NCBI GenBank assembly: GCA_025355165.1
Contig: JANYAD010000104.1
Span: 41,609-105,608, forward strand
Direction of reading: 5' to 3'
DNA length: 64,000 nucleotides
Source of the DNA: Gammaproteobacteria bacterium
GTDB lineage: Bacteria > Pseudomonadota > Gammaproteobacteria > Steroidobacterales > Steroidobacteraceae
Shown piece after piece: positions 9,559-18,127 of the stretch. The position numbers and the translations under genes are program-made. Each line of letters opens with the position of its first letter. Position 1 is the first letter of the stretch. The notes beneath the pieces were generated by a model. It made no database searches, was not told the DNA's origin, and was given only the letters and a program-made list of their open reading frames with translations.

Positions 9559-11676
9559 TCAGATTTCAGAGAGGCTGATGATGGCGTGCTTGATGGCCTC
9601 CATGCTGGGCAGCACGGCGTCCAAAAGAGCGGGATTATGGGGGCTCGGTATATCCGGCATGGCGAGCCGCTCGATCGGCGCATCGAGATCGAAAAAAGTT
9701 TCTTTCGCGAGCACGGCAGCAATTTCCGCGCCGAAGCCGGCCGTCATGGTGTCTTCGTGAACGATGAGACAGCGGCGCGTCTTGCGCACGGATGACAGCG
9801 TCGCCTCGCGATCCCATGGTGACAAGGTCCGCAAGTCGAGCAAATCGGCGGATTTGCCGCTGGCATCAATGGCCTGCTCGCAGCGCTCCACCATGGCGCC
9901 CCATGTGACCACCGTTACCACGGTGCCCTCGCGTAGCAGACTGGCTTTGCCGAAAGGCACGACAAACTCATCACCGGGGTAGGGGCGGCGGGCCCAGCTG
10001 CCGTCGAGCAGCGATCGATGCTCGAAAAATATGGTGGGATCATTGCCGCGCAGCGCGCTGCGCAATAAGCCCACGGCATCCTGCGCGTTCGAGGGCATGG
10101 CCAGCCGCCAGCCCACCCCATGCAGCCATTGAACTTCATTAGACTGGCTATGCCAGGGATCGCCGCATTTGAAAAATCCCCCCGGGATTCTTACCACCAT
10201 GGGGGCCGCGAACCGATTGACGGTGCGCCAGCGCATCGTGCCGCAATCATTGAGCTGCTCCGCGGCCGGATCGGCATATTTGCGGAATTGAATTTCCGGC
10301 ACGGGCATCAGACCGGCCGCCGCCATGCCCACCGCGCGGCCGATGATGCCCTCTTCGGACAGGCTGGTATCGAACACCCGGTCGGCGCCGAACTTTTCCT
10401 GCAATCCCAACGTGACGGCGTGTACGCCGCCTTTGCGGCCGACGTCCTCGCCGAATACCAGCACGCGGGGGTTCGTCGCCAGCTCATGTTCCAGCGTGCG
10501 GCGCACCGCCGTCACTAAGTTGATGCGTGGACCCTCGGGGCGGGGCTGCTCGGTGCCGGCCGATGGAATCATCCCTGCACTGCGTATTCCACCTTGTTGC
10601 TGCAGATCGATCGAACCGTCTGCGCCCGACTCGGAAAATACATAGCGTTTGATACGCGCGGGATCGGGAAGCGGGCGCTGCTCCACCGTTTGCAGGATCT
10701 GGGCGACGGCTGCGCGGCCTTGGGCCATATCCTGATCCCAGTCGGCGGCGCAGATCGTGTGCGGCACCAATTGCTCGCGCAGTTTCGCGAGCGGATCGCG
10801 GTCTTTCTCGGCGGCAATTTCCTCTGAGCTCTTATATGCCTGGGTGTCCTGCCCTGAGTGCCCCGAGAGCCGCGGTACGCGCAGCCTGAGCAATGTCGGA
10901 CCCGCTCCCGTTCTGACGCCTGAGACGGCATCTTCGATCAAGCTCGCCGCGGAGATCGGATCCGATCCGTCGCCATCGAGCACTCGAAGCCCGCCGAAGC
11001 TCTGGAGATTCCGAGCAACGTTGCCTCCCGGGGTTTGGTGCTGGGATTTGACTGAAATTCCGTAGCCATTGTCTTCGATGAAAAATAAAAACGGCAAGTT
11101 TTCGGTGGTGACGATGTTGAGGGCAGCCCAAAAGCCGTTGGTAGCGATAGAGGCATCCCCGCCGTGCGCCACGGCGATGCTGCCTATGCAAGCCCGATCG
11201 CCCAAACGCGTGGTGCGATAACGCAGCGCTTGAGCCCAACCGACGGCGGGCGTGTACTGTGCGCCGACACCACCACATACCGGCAACACGCAGGGACCCG
11301 CCTTGCGGGGCAAGTTGAACACCACGCCGATATCGCGGCCCTCGCTCATCCCGCCGGCACGCATCATGGTTGAGGCAAGCGCCTCTTCGAGCGAAAGGCC
11401 GAGTCCGAGCAGCAGCGGCCGCGAACGATAGTAGCCTCCAACACCATCTTGCTGACCGGTGAGTTGCGCGCTCAACAACACTTGGGTCAACTCGTGTCCG
11501 CGAGCTGAGAATTGATATAGAACCTTGCGGTTCTTCAGCAGCGTGAATTCCTCCAGATCGTCGAGCGCGCGCGAAATACTGATTTGGCGTAGCACCGCAC
11601 GCCACTCGGTCGCGGACTTGACGCTGCCGGAACCGGACTTCGCCGGGTGCTGCAAATGTAGGGAGCTGGCTACCAT
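9559..11676 (-). CDS. 2-oxoacid (likely 2-oxoisovalerate) dehydrogenase E1, fused alpha-beta subunits
   Basis: Thiamine-diphosphate E1 component that decarboxylates branched-chain 2-oxoacids. At 705 residues it joins what are often separate alpha and beta subunits. Residues about 1-370 are E1-alpha, with a diphosphate-binding region from HGGDASIATNGFW to FIEDNGYGIS and RLPRLSGHSGQD-like phosphorylation-loop sequence. From about 390 comes E1-beta, with RVLVFGEDVGRKGGVHAVT, FDTSLSEEGIIGRAVGMA and PHNPALLD. The ATG at 11676 has GAGGG 5 bases upstream. It forms a two-gene operon with E2 and is divergent from the Lrp-type regulator at 11801. Confidence 0.9.
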   Translation of the reverse strand: MVASSLHLQHPAKSGSGSVKSATEWRAVLRQISISRALDDLEEFTLLKNRKVLYQFSARGHELTQVLLSAQLTGQQDGVGGYYRSRPLLLGLGLSLEEALASTMMRAGGMSEGRDIGVVFNLPRKAGPCVLPVCGGVGAQYTPAVGWAQALRYRTTRLGDRACIGSIAVAHGGDASIATNGFWAALNIVTTENLPFLFFIEDNGYGISVKSQHQTPGGNVARNLQSFGGLRVLDGDGSDPISAASLIEDAVSGVRTGAGPTLLRLRVPRLSGHSGQDTQAYKSSEEIAAEKDRDPLAKLREQLVPHTICAADWDQDMAQGRAAVAQILQTVEQRPLPDPARIKRYVFSESGADGSIDLQQQGGIRSAGMIPSAGTEQPRPEGPRINLVTAVRRTLEHELATNPRVLVFGEDVGRKGGVHAVTLGLQEKFGADRVFDTSLSEEGIIGRAVGMAAAGLMPVPEIQFRKYADPAAEQLNDCGTMRWRTVNRFAAPMVVRIPGGFFKCGDPWHSQSNEVQWLHGVGWRLAMPSNAQDAVGLLRSALRGNDPTIFFEHRSLLDGSWARRPYPGDEFVVPFGKASLLREGTVVTVVTWGAMVERCEQAIDASGKSADLLDLRTLSPWDREATLSSVRKTRRCLIVHEDTMTAGFGAEIAAVLAKETFFDLDAPIERLAMPDIPSPHNPALLDAVLPSMEAIKHAIISLSEI

Positions 11677-11758
11677 CGCAACCCTCGTGTGGATAGCCCA
11701 AGACTAGTCCATGCGCGCGCATGGATATCTCCAAAAGCGGCTACAAAATCAGCTATGA

Positions 11759-11775
11759 TTGGTGGTAATCACCAA
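11759..11775. promoter_or_regulatory. Candidate Lrp/BkdR-type operator
   Basis: Perfect inverted repeat TTGGTG, 5-base spacer, CACCAA, located 26 bases before the regulator start and 82 bases before the E1 start. Lrp-family proteins such as BkdR act from the shared region between themselves and the bkd operon. Assignment to this regulator is positional inference. Confidence 0.4.
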
Positions 11776-11800
11776 AAACACTTCAACAATAAGGGAAACA

Positions 11801-12277
11801 ATGCCGTTTGATCGCTATGATGCCAAAATACTTGACGCGTTGCAGCGCGACGGCCGCGTATCGGTGGTCGATCTTGCCGAATCCATTGGCCTATCACCCA
11901 CTCCCTGCGCGCGGCGTATCAAAGCCCTGGAGTCGGGAGGCGCAATCGAGGGTTACGCGGCGGTGCTCAATCCGCCCAAGGTAGGGCTTGCCGTGCTTGC
12001 CATTGTGCAAGTCAAGCTCACCGAGCACACCGACGAAACCGTGGCGCGCTTCGAGCGGGAAATTCAACTCATGGACGAAGTCACGAGATGCTTCGCGATG
12101 ACAGGCAGCTACGATTTCATTCTGGAAGTCTACGGCAAAGACCTGGATGCATTGAGCAACGTGGTGTTAAAGAAGCTGATACGCGTGCCCAACGTGCGCG
12201 ACATGCAATCGAGTGTGGTGCTCGCTACCATCAAGCGCAGCGCGCGCATTCCGCTCAGCCACTTGCAAAGCGTATGA
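11801..12277 (+). CDS. Lrp/AsnC-family regulator, BkdR-like
   Basis: A leucine-responsive-type transcriptional regulator of 158 residues. The N-terminal helix-turn-helix is clear (LDALQRDGRVSVVDLAESIGL and PTPCARRIKALESGG). The C-terminal RAM ligand-sensing domain contains GSYDFILEVYGKDLDAL. It is transcribed away from the branched-chain dehydrogenase genes, the arrangement known for BkdR in Pseudomonas, so activation of that operon by branched-chain amino acids is likely. ATG at 11801 follows AAGGG; an open frame extends further upstream over the palindrome but lacks a good start. Confidence 0.9.
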   Translation: MPFDRYDAKILDALQRDGRVSVVDLAESIGLSPTPCARRIKALESGGAIEGYAAVLNPPKVGLAVLAIVQVKLTEHTDETVARFEREIQLMDEVTRCFAMTGSYDFILEVYGKDLDALSNVVLKKLIRVPNVRDMQSSVVLATIKRSARIPLSHLQSV

Positions 12278-12307
12278 TTCGGCATTCGTCAGTCTTTAGG
12301 GGTGCGT

Positions 12308-12811
12308 ATGCTGCGTATATTTTTGTTCGGGCTGATTGCGTGCGGCCTAGCGGGTTATTCCCGTTCGCAGTCGCCGAGCACCGCATGCCCCCTTCCGGCA
12401 GAACCGGCCGCCATCCCTGCGGCGATTGATGCCGCGATCAGCGGCGATGCAGATAAGGATCGCAGCTGCATGAAAGAGCTTTTTACTGCCGAGGCGCGTC
12501 TGGTAGCCGTTGACAGCGCCGCTGATCACGCAGCGAGCTATACCGTTCTGAGCGTTGATGAGTGGACCGCCCGCGCAAAGCAGCATGGCCATGCCTTGCT
12601 CGAAGAGAAACAAGTGAAAGTCGACGCCCAGCGCTTCGGCCGGATTGCCCACCTCTGGAGCACTTACGTTCTGCACATTGATGGCAAGCAGGTAGCGCGC
12701 GGCATCAACAGCATCCAAGCCATCAAGGTGAGCGGCGGTTGGCGAGTACTGGGGATTTTGTGGCAGACCGAATCGGCCGCGACGCCGCTGCCCAAGGCAT
12801 TTCTACCCTAA
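12308..12811 (+). CDS. Exported NTF2/SnoaL-like protein of unknown function
   Basis: A protein of 168 residues with an N-terminal signal peptide (LRIFLFGLIACGLAGYS). The body resembles the NTF2-like/DUF4440 fold: an alpha segment with two aspartate-rich turns (DAAISGDADKDRSCMKELF), then beta strands including VDAQRFGRIAHLWSTYVLHIDGKQ-type sequence and GGWRVLGILWQTE at the end. No catalytic residues can be assigned. Start ATG 12308 with AGGGG upstream; a GTG at 12302 is possible. It ends 3 bases before a strong hairpin. Confidence 0.75.
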   Translation: MLRIFLFGLIACGLAGYSRSQSPSTACPLPAEPAAIPAAIDAAISGDADKDRSCMKELFTAEARLVAVDSAADHAASYTVLSVDEWTARAKQHGHALLEEKQVKVDAQRFGRIAHLWSTYVLHIDGKQVARGINSIQAIKVSGGWRVLGILWQTESAATPLPKAFLP

Positions 12812-12814
12812 AGT

Positions 12815-12842
12815 GGACCGGCTCTCGTTTCGAGGCCGGTCC
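12815..12842. terminator. Hairpin between convergent genes, probable bidirectional terminator
   Basis: Stem GGACCGGC with GCCGGTCC (8 pairs), continued by CTCG with CGAG around a TTT loop, with a single bulged T. It sits between the stop of the NTF2-like gene and the stop of the opposing lipoprotein gene. No T-run follows on either strand, so intrinsic termination is only probable. Confidence 0.55.
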
Positions 12843-12852
12843 GTCAAATCGC

Positions 12853-13245
12853 TTATTGCTTCAACGAAAGTGCAGATGCCTTTGCAGTGGCCTTGGCGGC
12901 GTTGTAGTCCGCTTCAGCCTGCTCCTTGCAGGTCTTTTGCGCATCGCCGCTTAAGCCAAGACAATTAGCCAGAGCGACTTTGCGGTCCCCGTCGGCTTTT
13001 GCCACCGCAAGGTTATAAGCGTCTTTCGCCGCCGTGTTATTGAAATCCACCAGCTTGTCATCAACTTTTTCCGCAGCCTTGTTCAAGTCTTTTTCAGCTT
13101 TCTTCTCGCTATTGGCCATTTCACCGGCGGCTTTTTGCTCAGCTTTCGCAACATCCTTCGCGACCGTTTCGGGATTCTTGGCGTTGTCGCATCCAGCCAT
13201 CGTGAAAATAGCGACGACGATCGCCGAAGTTAACAGCTTATGCAT
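12853..13245 (-). CDS. Small Ala/Lys-rich lipoprotein
   Basis: A 130-residue lipoprotein with signal MHKLLTSAIVVAIFTMAGC; the lipobox Cys follows MAG. The mature part is helical, rich in Ala, Lys and Glu, with a heptad-like run through AEQKAAGEMANSEKKAEKDL, so a coiled coil is likely. Two further Cys lie in LANCLGLSGDAQKTCKEQ. It resembles small envelope stress-type lipoproteins of Gammaproteobacteria, but no named family can be assigned. The ATG at 13245 has AAGGGG 5 bases upstream; the longer upstream frame is not used. It stands alone between convergent and divergent neighbours. Confidence 0.8.
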   Translation of the reverse strand: MHKLLTSAIVVAIFTMAGCDNAKNPETVAKDVAKAEQKAAGEMANSEKKAEKDLNKAAEKVDDKLVDFNNTAAKDAYNLAVAKADGDRKVALANCLGLSGDAQKTCKEQAEADYNAAKATAKASALSLKQ

Positions 13246-13417
13246 ATCTACCCCTTTTAAAATTATGAATGAACGCGCAAACATCCCTTGAGGGAAGCGG
13301 CGAGCGAACCATAGCTTAGCATCCCCGCTTGTTTGAACGCTCACCGGCAACGCCGCAGGCTTTGACAAGCGAGGCGTGCGAGGCCAATGTTCGGCGGATA
13401 CCACATCGGAGAATGGA

Positions 13418-15853
13418 ATGACGTGCTGGGGTTACCGTAATTGCGCGCTGATCGCGATCGTGATCGTTCTCGCGGCGCCATGCAATGATTCAATGGCCGC
13501 AGAGGGCTCCTCGGCGGTGCGCGAGCAAAGTTGGAAGCTTGACGGTCTGAGGGCGCCGGCCGACATCGTGATCGATCATTGGGGAATTGCGCATATCTTC
13601 GCGGCGAGCACGCACGATGCTTTTCTACTGCAAGGTTACAACGCCGCGCGCGATCGGCTTTGGCAAATCGATCTTTGGCGCAAGCGCGGCTTGGGACTGC
13701 TGTCGAAATCCTTCGGTCCCGCCTACATAGATCAGGACCGTGCGGCGCGCCTGTTTCTCTACCGCGGCGACATGGACAGTGAATGGGCTGCGTACGCGCC
13801 GCAGTCCAAGGCCTGGGTCGAGGCTTTCGTTCAAGGTGTGAACGCCTTTGTCGGCGAGGTGCAAAGCGGGTCCAAGGCGCTGCCATTCGAATTCAAGTTG
13901 ACGATGAGCCAGCCCGAAACGTGGGCTCCGGAAGATGTACTACGCATTCGCAGTCATGCGCTGGTGTCGAACATAACCTCGGAAGTGGCTCGCGCCCGCG
14001 TGGTTTGCGCGGCCGGTCTGAAGGCGGATCGGCTGCGCCGCAAGATTGAACCCGAAGTGCACAAAATGGTGATCCCTTCGGGCCTCGATCCGTGCGATGT
14101 GCCCGCCGATGTGCTTAAAGATTACCTATTGGCTACCAAGGCCGTGGATTTCAGAGCACTCGATCCGGCCGATCGGCATGCCGAGCTGACCGCCGAGCAG
14201 CAGCTGGCCGCAGCAATCGATGCCCAGTCCCTCGAAGGCTCGAACAACTGGGTGATTGCGCCTTCGCGCACGCACACCGGCAGGCCCATCCTCGCCAACG
14301 ATCCACATCGCCAACTGGGGCTGCCTTCGCTGCGGTACGTGGTGGGATTGAACGCGCCCGGTTTGAATATCATCGGCGCGGGCGAGCCGGCGTTGCCCGG
14401 AATTTCCTTTGGACACAACGACGACATTGCCTTCGGCATCACGATATTCGCAATCGATCAAGAGGATTTGTATGTCTATGAACTGAAAAAGGGGGATCCG
14501 GAGAGTTACCGCTACCGATCCGGCTGGGAAAAAATGCGCGTGATCCGGGAGACGATCGAAGTCAAGGGCGCCGCGCCGCGTGAGGTCGAACTGCGCTTCA
14601 CGCGGCATGGACCGGTGCTGGTCGAAGATGTACCGCAGAATCGCGCGTTTGCCATGCGCACCGTGTGGACTGAGCCCGGCCTTTCGGGGTATTTTGGTTC
14701 CTCGCGCCTTTTTACGGCGAAAACCTGGGCAGACTTTAAAGCCGCCGGCAATGCTTGGGGTGCCCCGCCGCTGAACATGGTCTATGCCGACGTTGAGGGA
14801 AATATCGGCTGGATGGCTGCCGGCCGCGCACCGGTGCGCAAGAATTGGGACGGCCTGTTGCCCGTGCCCGGGCAGGGTATCTACGAGTGGAGCGGTTTCC
14901 ATGGCAAGGATGTGCTGCCCTCCATCCTGAATCCCCCGCAAGGATATTTTGGCACCGCCAACGAGATGAACCTGCCCGGCGGCTATCCCAACGAACAAAA
15001 TCGCATTGCTTTCGAATGGACCGACCGCTCGCGCATCGATCGCATCAATGAACTGCTGGCGGTTAAAACGAATATGACCATCGTTGATTCTATGTCGATC
15101 CAGACCGATTCGGTCAGTGTGCAGTCAAGGCGCGCGGTAGCGCTGCTTGGATCGTTATCATCTGCAGATCCGGAAATCGCTCAGGCACTGGCCGCGCTCA
15201 AAGCATGGGATCACGATGAGGCCACCGCGAGCGCAGCGGCCGCCCTGTATGAGGTGTGGGCGACGAAACATCTCGGCAGGTTAACTGTGGCTCGAGCCAC
15301 GCCCGAGTCGGCGCGCAAGCTGTTGGGCGATGCGCATCTGGAGGCGGTGATCGAATATCTTGAGCGCCCCGATACTGCGCTAGGGTCAGATCCGCGAGGC
15401 GCTCGCGACGCGATTTTGTTGGAAAGCCTGAGGGCGGCCGTGCAAGAGTTGAAACAGCGTCTGGGACCCGCTGCCACTTGGACATGGGGCAGGTTGCATC
15501 GAGCGACGTTCGAGCCCGCCGTCGCGGTGTTAGCGGATCCTGAGTTGCACGCGCAGATCTCGGCCGGACCCCTGCAAACGCCGGGTTCTGCGTCCACGCC
15601 GCGCGCGCAAGCCTATCGTTCCTCTGATTTCTCCGTGGTGAGCGGCGCCTCCGTGCGCATGGTCATGGATGTGGGCGCGTGGGACAATTCAATGGTGATC
15701 AATACACCCGGCCAGTCCGATGATCCAATGAGCGCGCATTATCGCGATTTATTTCCGCTGTGGGCCGCAGGATCATACGTACCGTTAAGATTCAGCCGGG
15801 CCGCCGTTGAGCGCGATGCGGAAGAACTGATTCATCTCGTCCCTGGGCGCTAG
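13418..15853 (+). CDS. Penicillin acylase family protein (secreted Ntn hydrolase)
   Basis: A self-processing Ntn amidohydrolase of 811 residues, the family's usual size. The signal peptide is at residues 1-29 or so. Alpha-chain sequence is seen in IVIDHWGIAHIFA and GYNAARDRLWQIDLWRKRG. Cleavage should expose Ser275 in the motif GSNNWV as the beta-chain N-terminal nucleophile. The oxyanion and substrate-pocket sequences follow in ANDPHRQLGLPS and PGISFGHNDDIAFG. Substrates in the family range from beta-lactams to N-acyl-homoserine lactones and cannot be told from sequence. ATG 13418 has GGAG 6 bases upstream. The DUF5062 gene follows after 4 bases. Confidence 0.92.
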   Translation: MTCWGYRNCALIAIVIVLAAPCNDSMAAEGSSAVREQSWKLDGLRAPADIVIDHWGIAHIFAASTHDAFLLQGYNAARDRLWQIDLWRKRGLGLLSKSFGPAYIDQDRAARLFLYRGDMDSEWAAYAPQSKAWVEAFVQGVNAFVGEVQSGSKALPFEFKLTMSQPETWAPEDVLRIRSHALVSNITSEVARARVVCAAGLKADRLRRKIEPEVHKMVIPSGLDPCDVPADVLKDYLLATKAVDFRALDPADRHAELTAEQQLAAAIDAQSLEGSNNWVIAPSRTHTGRPILANDPHRQLGLPSLRYVVGLNAPGLNIIGAGEPALPGISFGHNDDIAFGITIFAIDQEDLYVYELKKGDPESYRYRSGWEKMRVIRETIEVKGAAPREVELRFTRHGPVLVEDVPQNRAFAMRTVWTEPGLSGYFGSSRLFTAKTWADFKAAGNAWGAPPLNMVYADVEGNIGWMAAGRAPVRKNWDGLLPVPGQGIYEWSGFHGKDVLPSILNPPQGYFGTANEMNLPGGYPNEQNRIAFEWTDRSRIDRINELLAVKTNMTIVDSMSIQTDSVSVQSRRAVALLGSLSSADPEIAQALAALKAWDHDEATASAAAALYEVWATKHLGRLTVARATPESARKLLGDAHLEAVIEYLERPDTALGSDPRGARDAILLESLRAAVQELKQRLGPAATWTWGRLHRATFEPAVAVLADPELHAQISAGPLQTPGSASTPRAQAYRSSDFSVVSGASVRMVMDVGAWDNSMVINTPGQSDDPMSAHYRDLFPLWAAGSYVPLRFSRAAVERDAEELIHLVPGR

Positions 15854-15857
15854 TGTT

Positions 15858-16118
15858 ATGAAGAAACTGAAACACGAATCCGAATTATTCAAAGCTGCGC
15901 TGTTAGCCGGCGTCAAGTATGCGGAAGGCCGCAAAGCAGTCGAATTCGAAGCGACCGACTCGGCGAGCGACAAGGCGTTGTATGTGTATCGGCTTTTGGT
16001 GCACGACAAAGTGATTGCCCCGATGCCGGAGGAGCAAGTGAGCGAGAAGACGATTCGGCATCGGCTGGCCACCTGGTACGCCCATCAATTGCCGAAGGGC
16101 CATCCGCTGAGCGACTAG
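15858..16118 (+). CDS. DUF5062 family protein
   Basis: An 86-residue soluble protein beginning MKKLKHESELFKAALLAGVKYAE. This matches the DUF5062 family known mainly from Gammaproteobacteria, which has no assigned function. It is mostly helical, with no signal peptide. It begins 4 bases after the acylase stop and is probably cotranscribed with it. The family assignment is from memory of its N-terminus and size. Confidence 0.75.
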   Translation: MKKLKHESELFKAALLAGVKYAEGRKAVEFEATDSASDKALYVYRLLVHDKVIAPMPEEQVSEKTIRHRLATWYAHQLPKGHPLSD

Positions 16119-16142
16119 GTGGCGCTGAGGCGGTGCAATGAG

Positions 16143-17054
16143 TTAGTCGTAGAGGTATCCCATGGGCAGTCCGAGGCGCAGACACGACTGCACCGCAGGA
16201 CTTGCAGGCAACACTATCCGGTTAGCTGCTGCGCCAGCCATTCGCGTCAGCCAGCGCTCATGCGCAGCGAGACCCGCCCGTTCCATTAGTCCAAGTTGCT
16301 CCCTGATCCGCGGGGGAATGAGCTCAATCGCGGCCCGCACCAGCATCGGCTGCATCCATCGAAGCGGGCGCGGGAACGCCGGCGTCCTGCCCATGATGCG
16401 CAAGAAATCAAAGATGATTGACGAGGGAGCAAATTGCGCCGCATTGGCTTCCAAGAGCGTATTCATGTCAGTCACGGAGCGCGGAGAATCAAAGGCGCCA
16501 TAGCGCTCCGCGGACGGGATACCCTCGGCATAGAAGCGGTCGAATTCTGAAACGCTGAGCGGTTCTGCGTACTGGTGGTAGGCTTGCGCGAATCCGAATG
16601 CGGCCGTGGCGTGCACCCAGGTAAGTAAGCGCGGGTCATTGGCCGAATACTGGGCTCCCGCAGCGGTAGTGCCCTGAATCGATTCGTGCATCTGCACAAC
16701 GCCCGCGATCATGGGTTCAGCGATGCTACGTGCCCCATACACGGTGATCATCGCCGCCAACCCCGTGCGTTGCAGGCGCTTCAGGGGGTTCTTGCGAAAC
16801 GAGGAGAATTCCCACACCCCGGCCCGCACCGAGGGTTCCGCCAATTCGAGTATGACGGCCGCGGTTCCACCAACGAACAGCGCGATTGGATTTTTAAAAA
16901 CGCGCCACGCTATCGAGTGCGGCGGCACCAGTGCCTCTTCACTCAAAGGATGAGAGAAATCGGTGCCGCGGCTCGACTGTCCATACAGGAAAGAATGCAG
17001 GGTGGCATCGAGGTGACGCACCAGGAGAGCGGGCAATCGAATGGCGGAAATCAT
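16143..17054 (-). CDS. MpaB-like oxygenase family protein (DUF2236)
   Basis: A 303-residue protein of the DUF2236/MpaB family, putative heme-containing oxygenases. The family's core is visible: VYGARSIAEPMIAGVVQMHE, followed by GTTAAGAQYSANDPRLLTWVHATAAFGFAQAYHQYAEPLS, where the conserved His residues and the Arg/Asp pair lie. The N-terminal ~70 residues hold a hydrophobic stretch near FKNPIALFVGGTAAVIL. ATG 17054 is used; the ribosome site is weak. It lies 28 bases downstream of an HTH gene on the same strand, so those three genes may form an operon. The substrate is unknown. Confidence 0.82.
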   Translation of the reverse strand: MISAIRLPALLVRHLDATLHSFLYGQSSRGTDFSHPLSEEALVPPHSIAWRVFKNPIALFVGGTAAVILELAEPSVRAGVWEFSSFRKNPLKRLQRTGLAAMITVYGARSIAEPMIAGVVQMHESIQGTTAAGAQYSANDPRLLTWVHATAAFGFAQAYHQYAEPLSVSEFDRFYAEGIPSAERYGAFDSPRSVTDMNTLLEANAAQFAPSSIIFDFLRIMGRTPAFPRPLRWMQPMLVRAAIELIPPRIREQLGLMERAGLAAHERWLTRMAGAAANRIVLPASPAVQSCLRLGLPMGYLYD

Positions 17055-17082
17055 ACAATTTGCACCGACCCATCGCAGCCGG

Positions 17083-17475
17083 TTAAAGCTCGGGGCTTTT
17101 CTCGGGCACCGTTCTTGCGGCGGGCGCGCCGTCGAGGATTACCTGTTCCAATACAGCGAGATATTCCAGATAGCGCTTACGTCCCAGCGCGCTTATCCGA
17201 TAAAAGGTCTGAGGACGTTCTCGCTCAGGGCCTTTGACAAGACAAACGAGTTGCGCCTCTACAAGCACTTGCAAGTGGCGGTTCAAGTTTCCATCCGTGA
17301 GCGCACACAATTTTTTCATTTCCGGAAACGGCATGCCTCTGGAGTGTGTGACGAGGCAGGTGAGGACGCCAAGCCGAGCGCGCTCGTGGATCACCCGGCT
17401 AAGCCCGTCATAGGCGAAGGGCGACCCGGATTGCGTCTTTCGGTTAACTTTCTGCACCGGTGTCTTCATATCCAT
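17083..17475 (-). CDS. Winged-helix transcriptional regulator
   Basis: A 130-residue DNA-binding protein of the winged-helix type with an ArsR/MarR-like core. The helix-turn-helix lies in GVLTCLVTHSRGMPFPEMKKL and LTDGNLNRHLQVLVEAQLV, and the wing in KGPERERPQTFYRISALG. The start is uncertain: ATG 17475 or ATG 17469, both inside the upstream membrane-protein gene, giving a 26 to 32 base overlap. The frame is open further upstream but that sequence belongs to the membrane gene. The overlap suggests coupled expression with the membrane protein, a common arrangement for this regulator type. Confidence 0.82.
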   Translation of the reverse strand: MDMKTPVQKVNRKTQSGSPFAYDGLSRVIHERARLGVLTCLVTHSRGMPFPEMKKLCALTDGNLNRHLQVLVEAQLVCLVKGPERERPQTFYRISALGRKRYLEYLAVLEQVILDGAPAARTVPEKSPEL

Positions 17476-18052
17476 AACGTAACACAGCGGCCACCAACAA
17501 TTGCCCGACGCCGAACGGTATACCCATCGCCCAGGGCGAGAGTACACGGTGGCCGCCGCTCAGCAACAAACAAACGAGCCCCGCCGCCAGATACCAAGCC
17601 CCTACGGCGAACATTTGCCGGGGCAAAAACCGGCAGGACGCGAACACGCCCAGGCTAAACATCACTGCCCATAATCCCGGGAGCATCCACGAGGCTTCCG
17701 GCGCCACCCGCGTGAGCACCACCGTCAGCAGGATTCCGACCACAATGCAGGGAAGAAACTGCTCGACAGCAGCCTGGATCATTTCCACGGCAATTCCGGA
17801 GTGAACTTTCCTCACCCGGAGCGTGGTTTCTAGCGCCGCCAGAAACACCGCTACCGCGGCGGTCGATATCCAGATCAAAAGAAAGAACTTTATATCGCCA
17901 TTGGGCCAGCGGACTTGAGCCGCGGCGACCCCAAGCGCCAAGACGCCGCTCGAGGCGATGGATAAAGGGCCATAGCCGCGAAATTGCGTCCCGCGCGCGA
18001 CCTGAGTACGGATCGCGCTGATATCTTCAAGCGCTTGGCGCAGCTCCAGCAT
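17444..18052 (-). CDS. Polytopic membrane protein of unknown function
   Basis: A 202-residue protein with about five to six hydrophobic segments, for example GPLSIASSGVLALGVAAAQV, FFLLIWISTAAVAVFLAAL, FLPCIVVGILLTVVL, MLPGLWAVMFSLGVFA, and AVGAWYLAAGLVCLLLSGG. A short cytoplasmic N-terminal helix precedes them. I recognise no family motif. It is the first gene of a likely operon with the overlapping winged-helix regulator and the MpaB-like oxygenase. ATG 18052. Confidence 0.75.
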   Translation of the reverse strand: MLELRQALEDISAIRTQVARGTQFRGYGPLSIASSGVLALGVAAAQVRWPNGDIKFFLLIWISTAAVAVFLAALETTLRVRKVHSGIAVEMIQAAVEQFLPCIVVGILLTVVLTRVAPEASWMLPGLWAVMFSLGVFASCRFLPRQMFAVGAWYLAAGLVCLLLSGGHRVLSPWAMGIPFGVGQLLVAAVLRYGYEDTGAES

Positions 18053-18127
18053 GATGGACCCGATTTTCTAAATCCTAAGGGCGACTGACATAGCAAAGGT
18101 AGCGCCTCTCGCGACCCGATGCCACCT

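Noticed and set aside
10832..11734. 300-codon minus-strand frame inside the fused E1 gene
   Set aside because: Out-of-frame shadow of E1; composition (Arg, His and Ala rich) and lack of any motif argue against coding.
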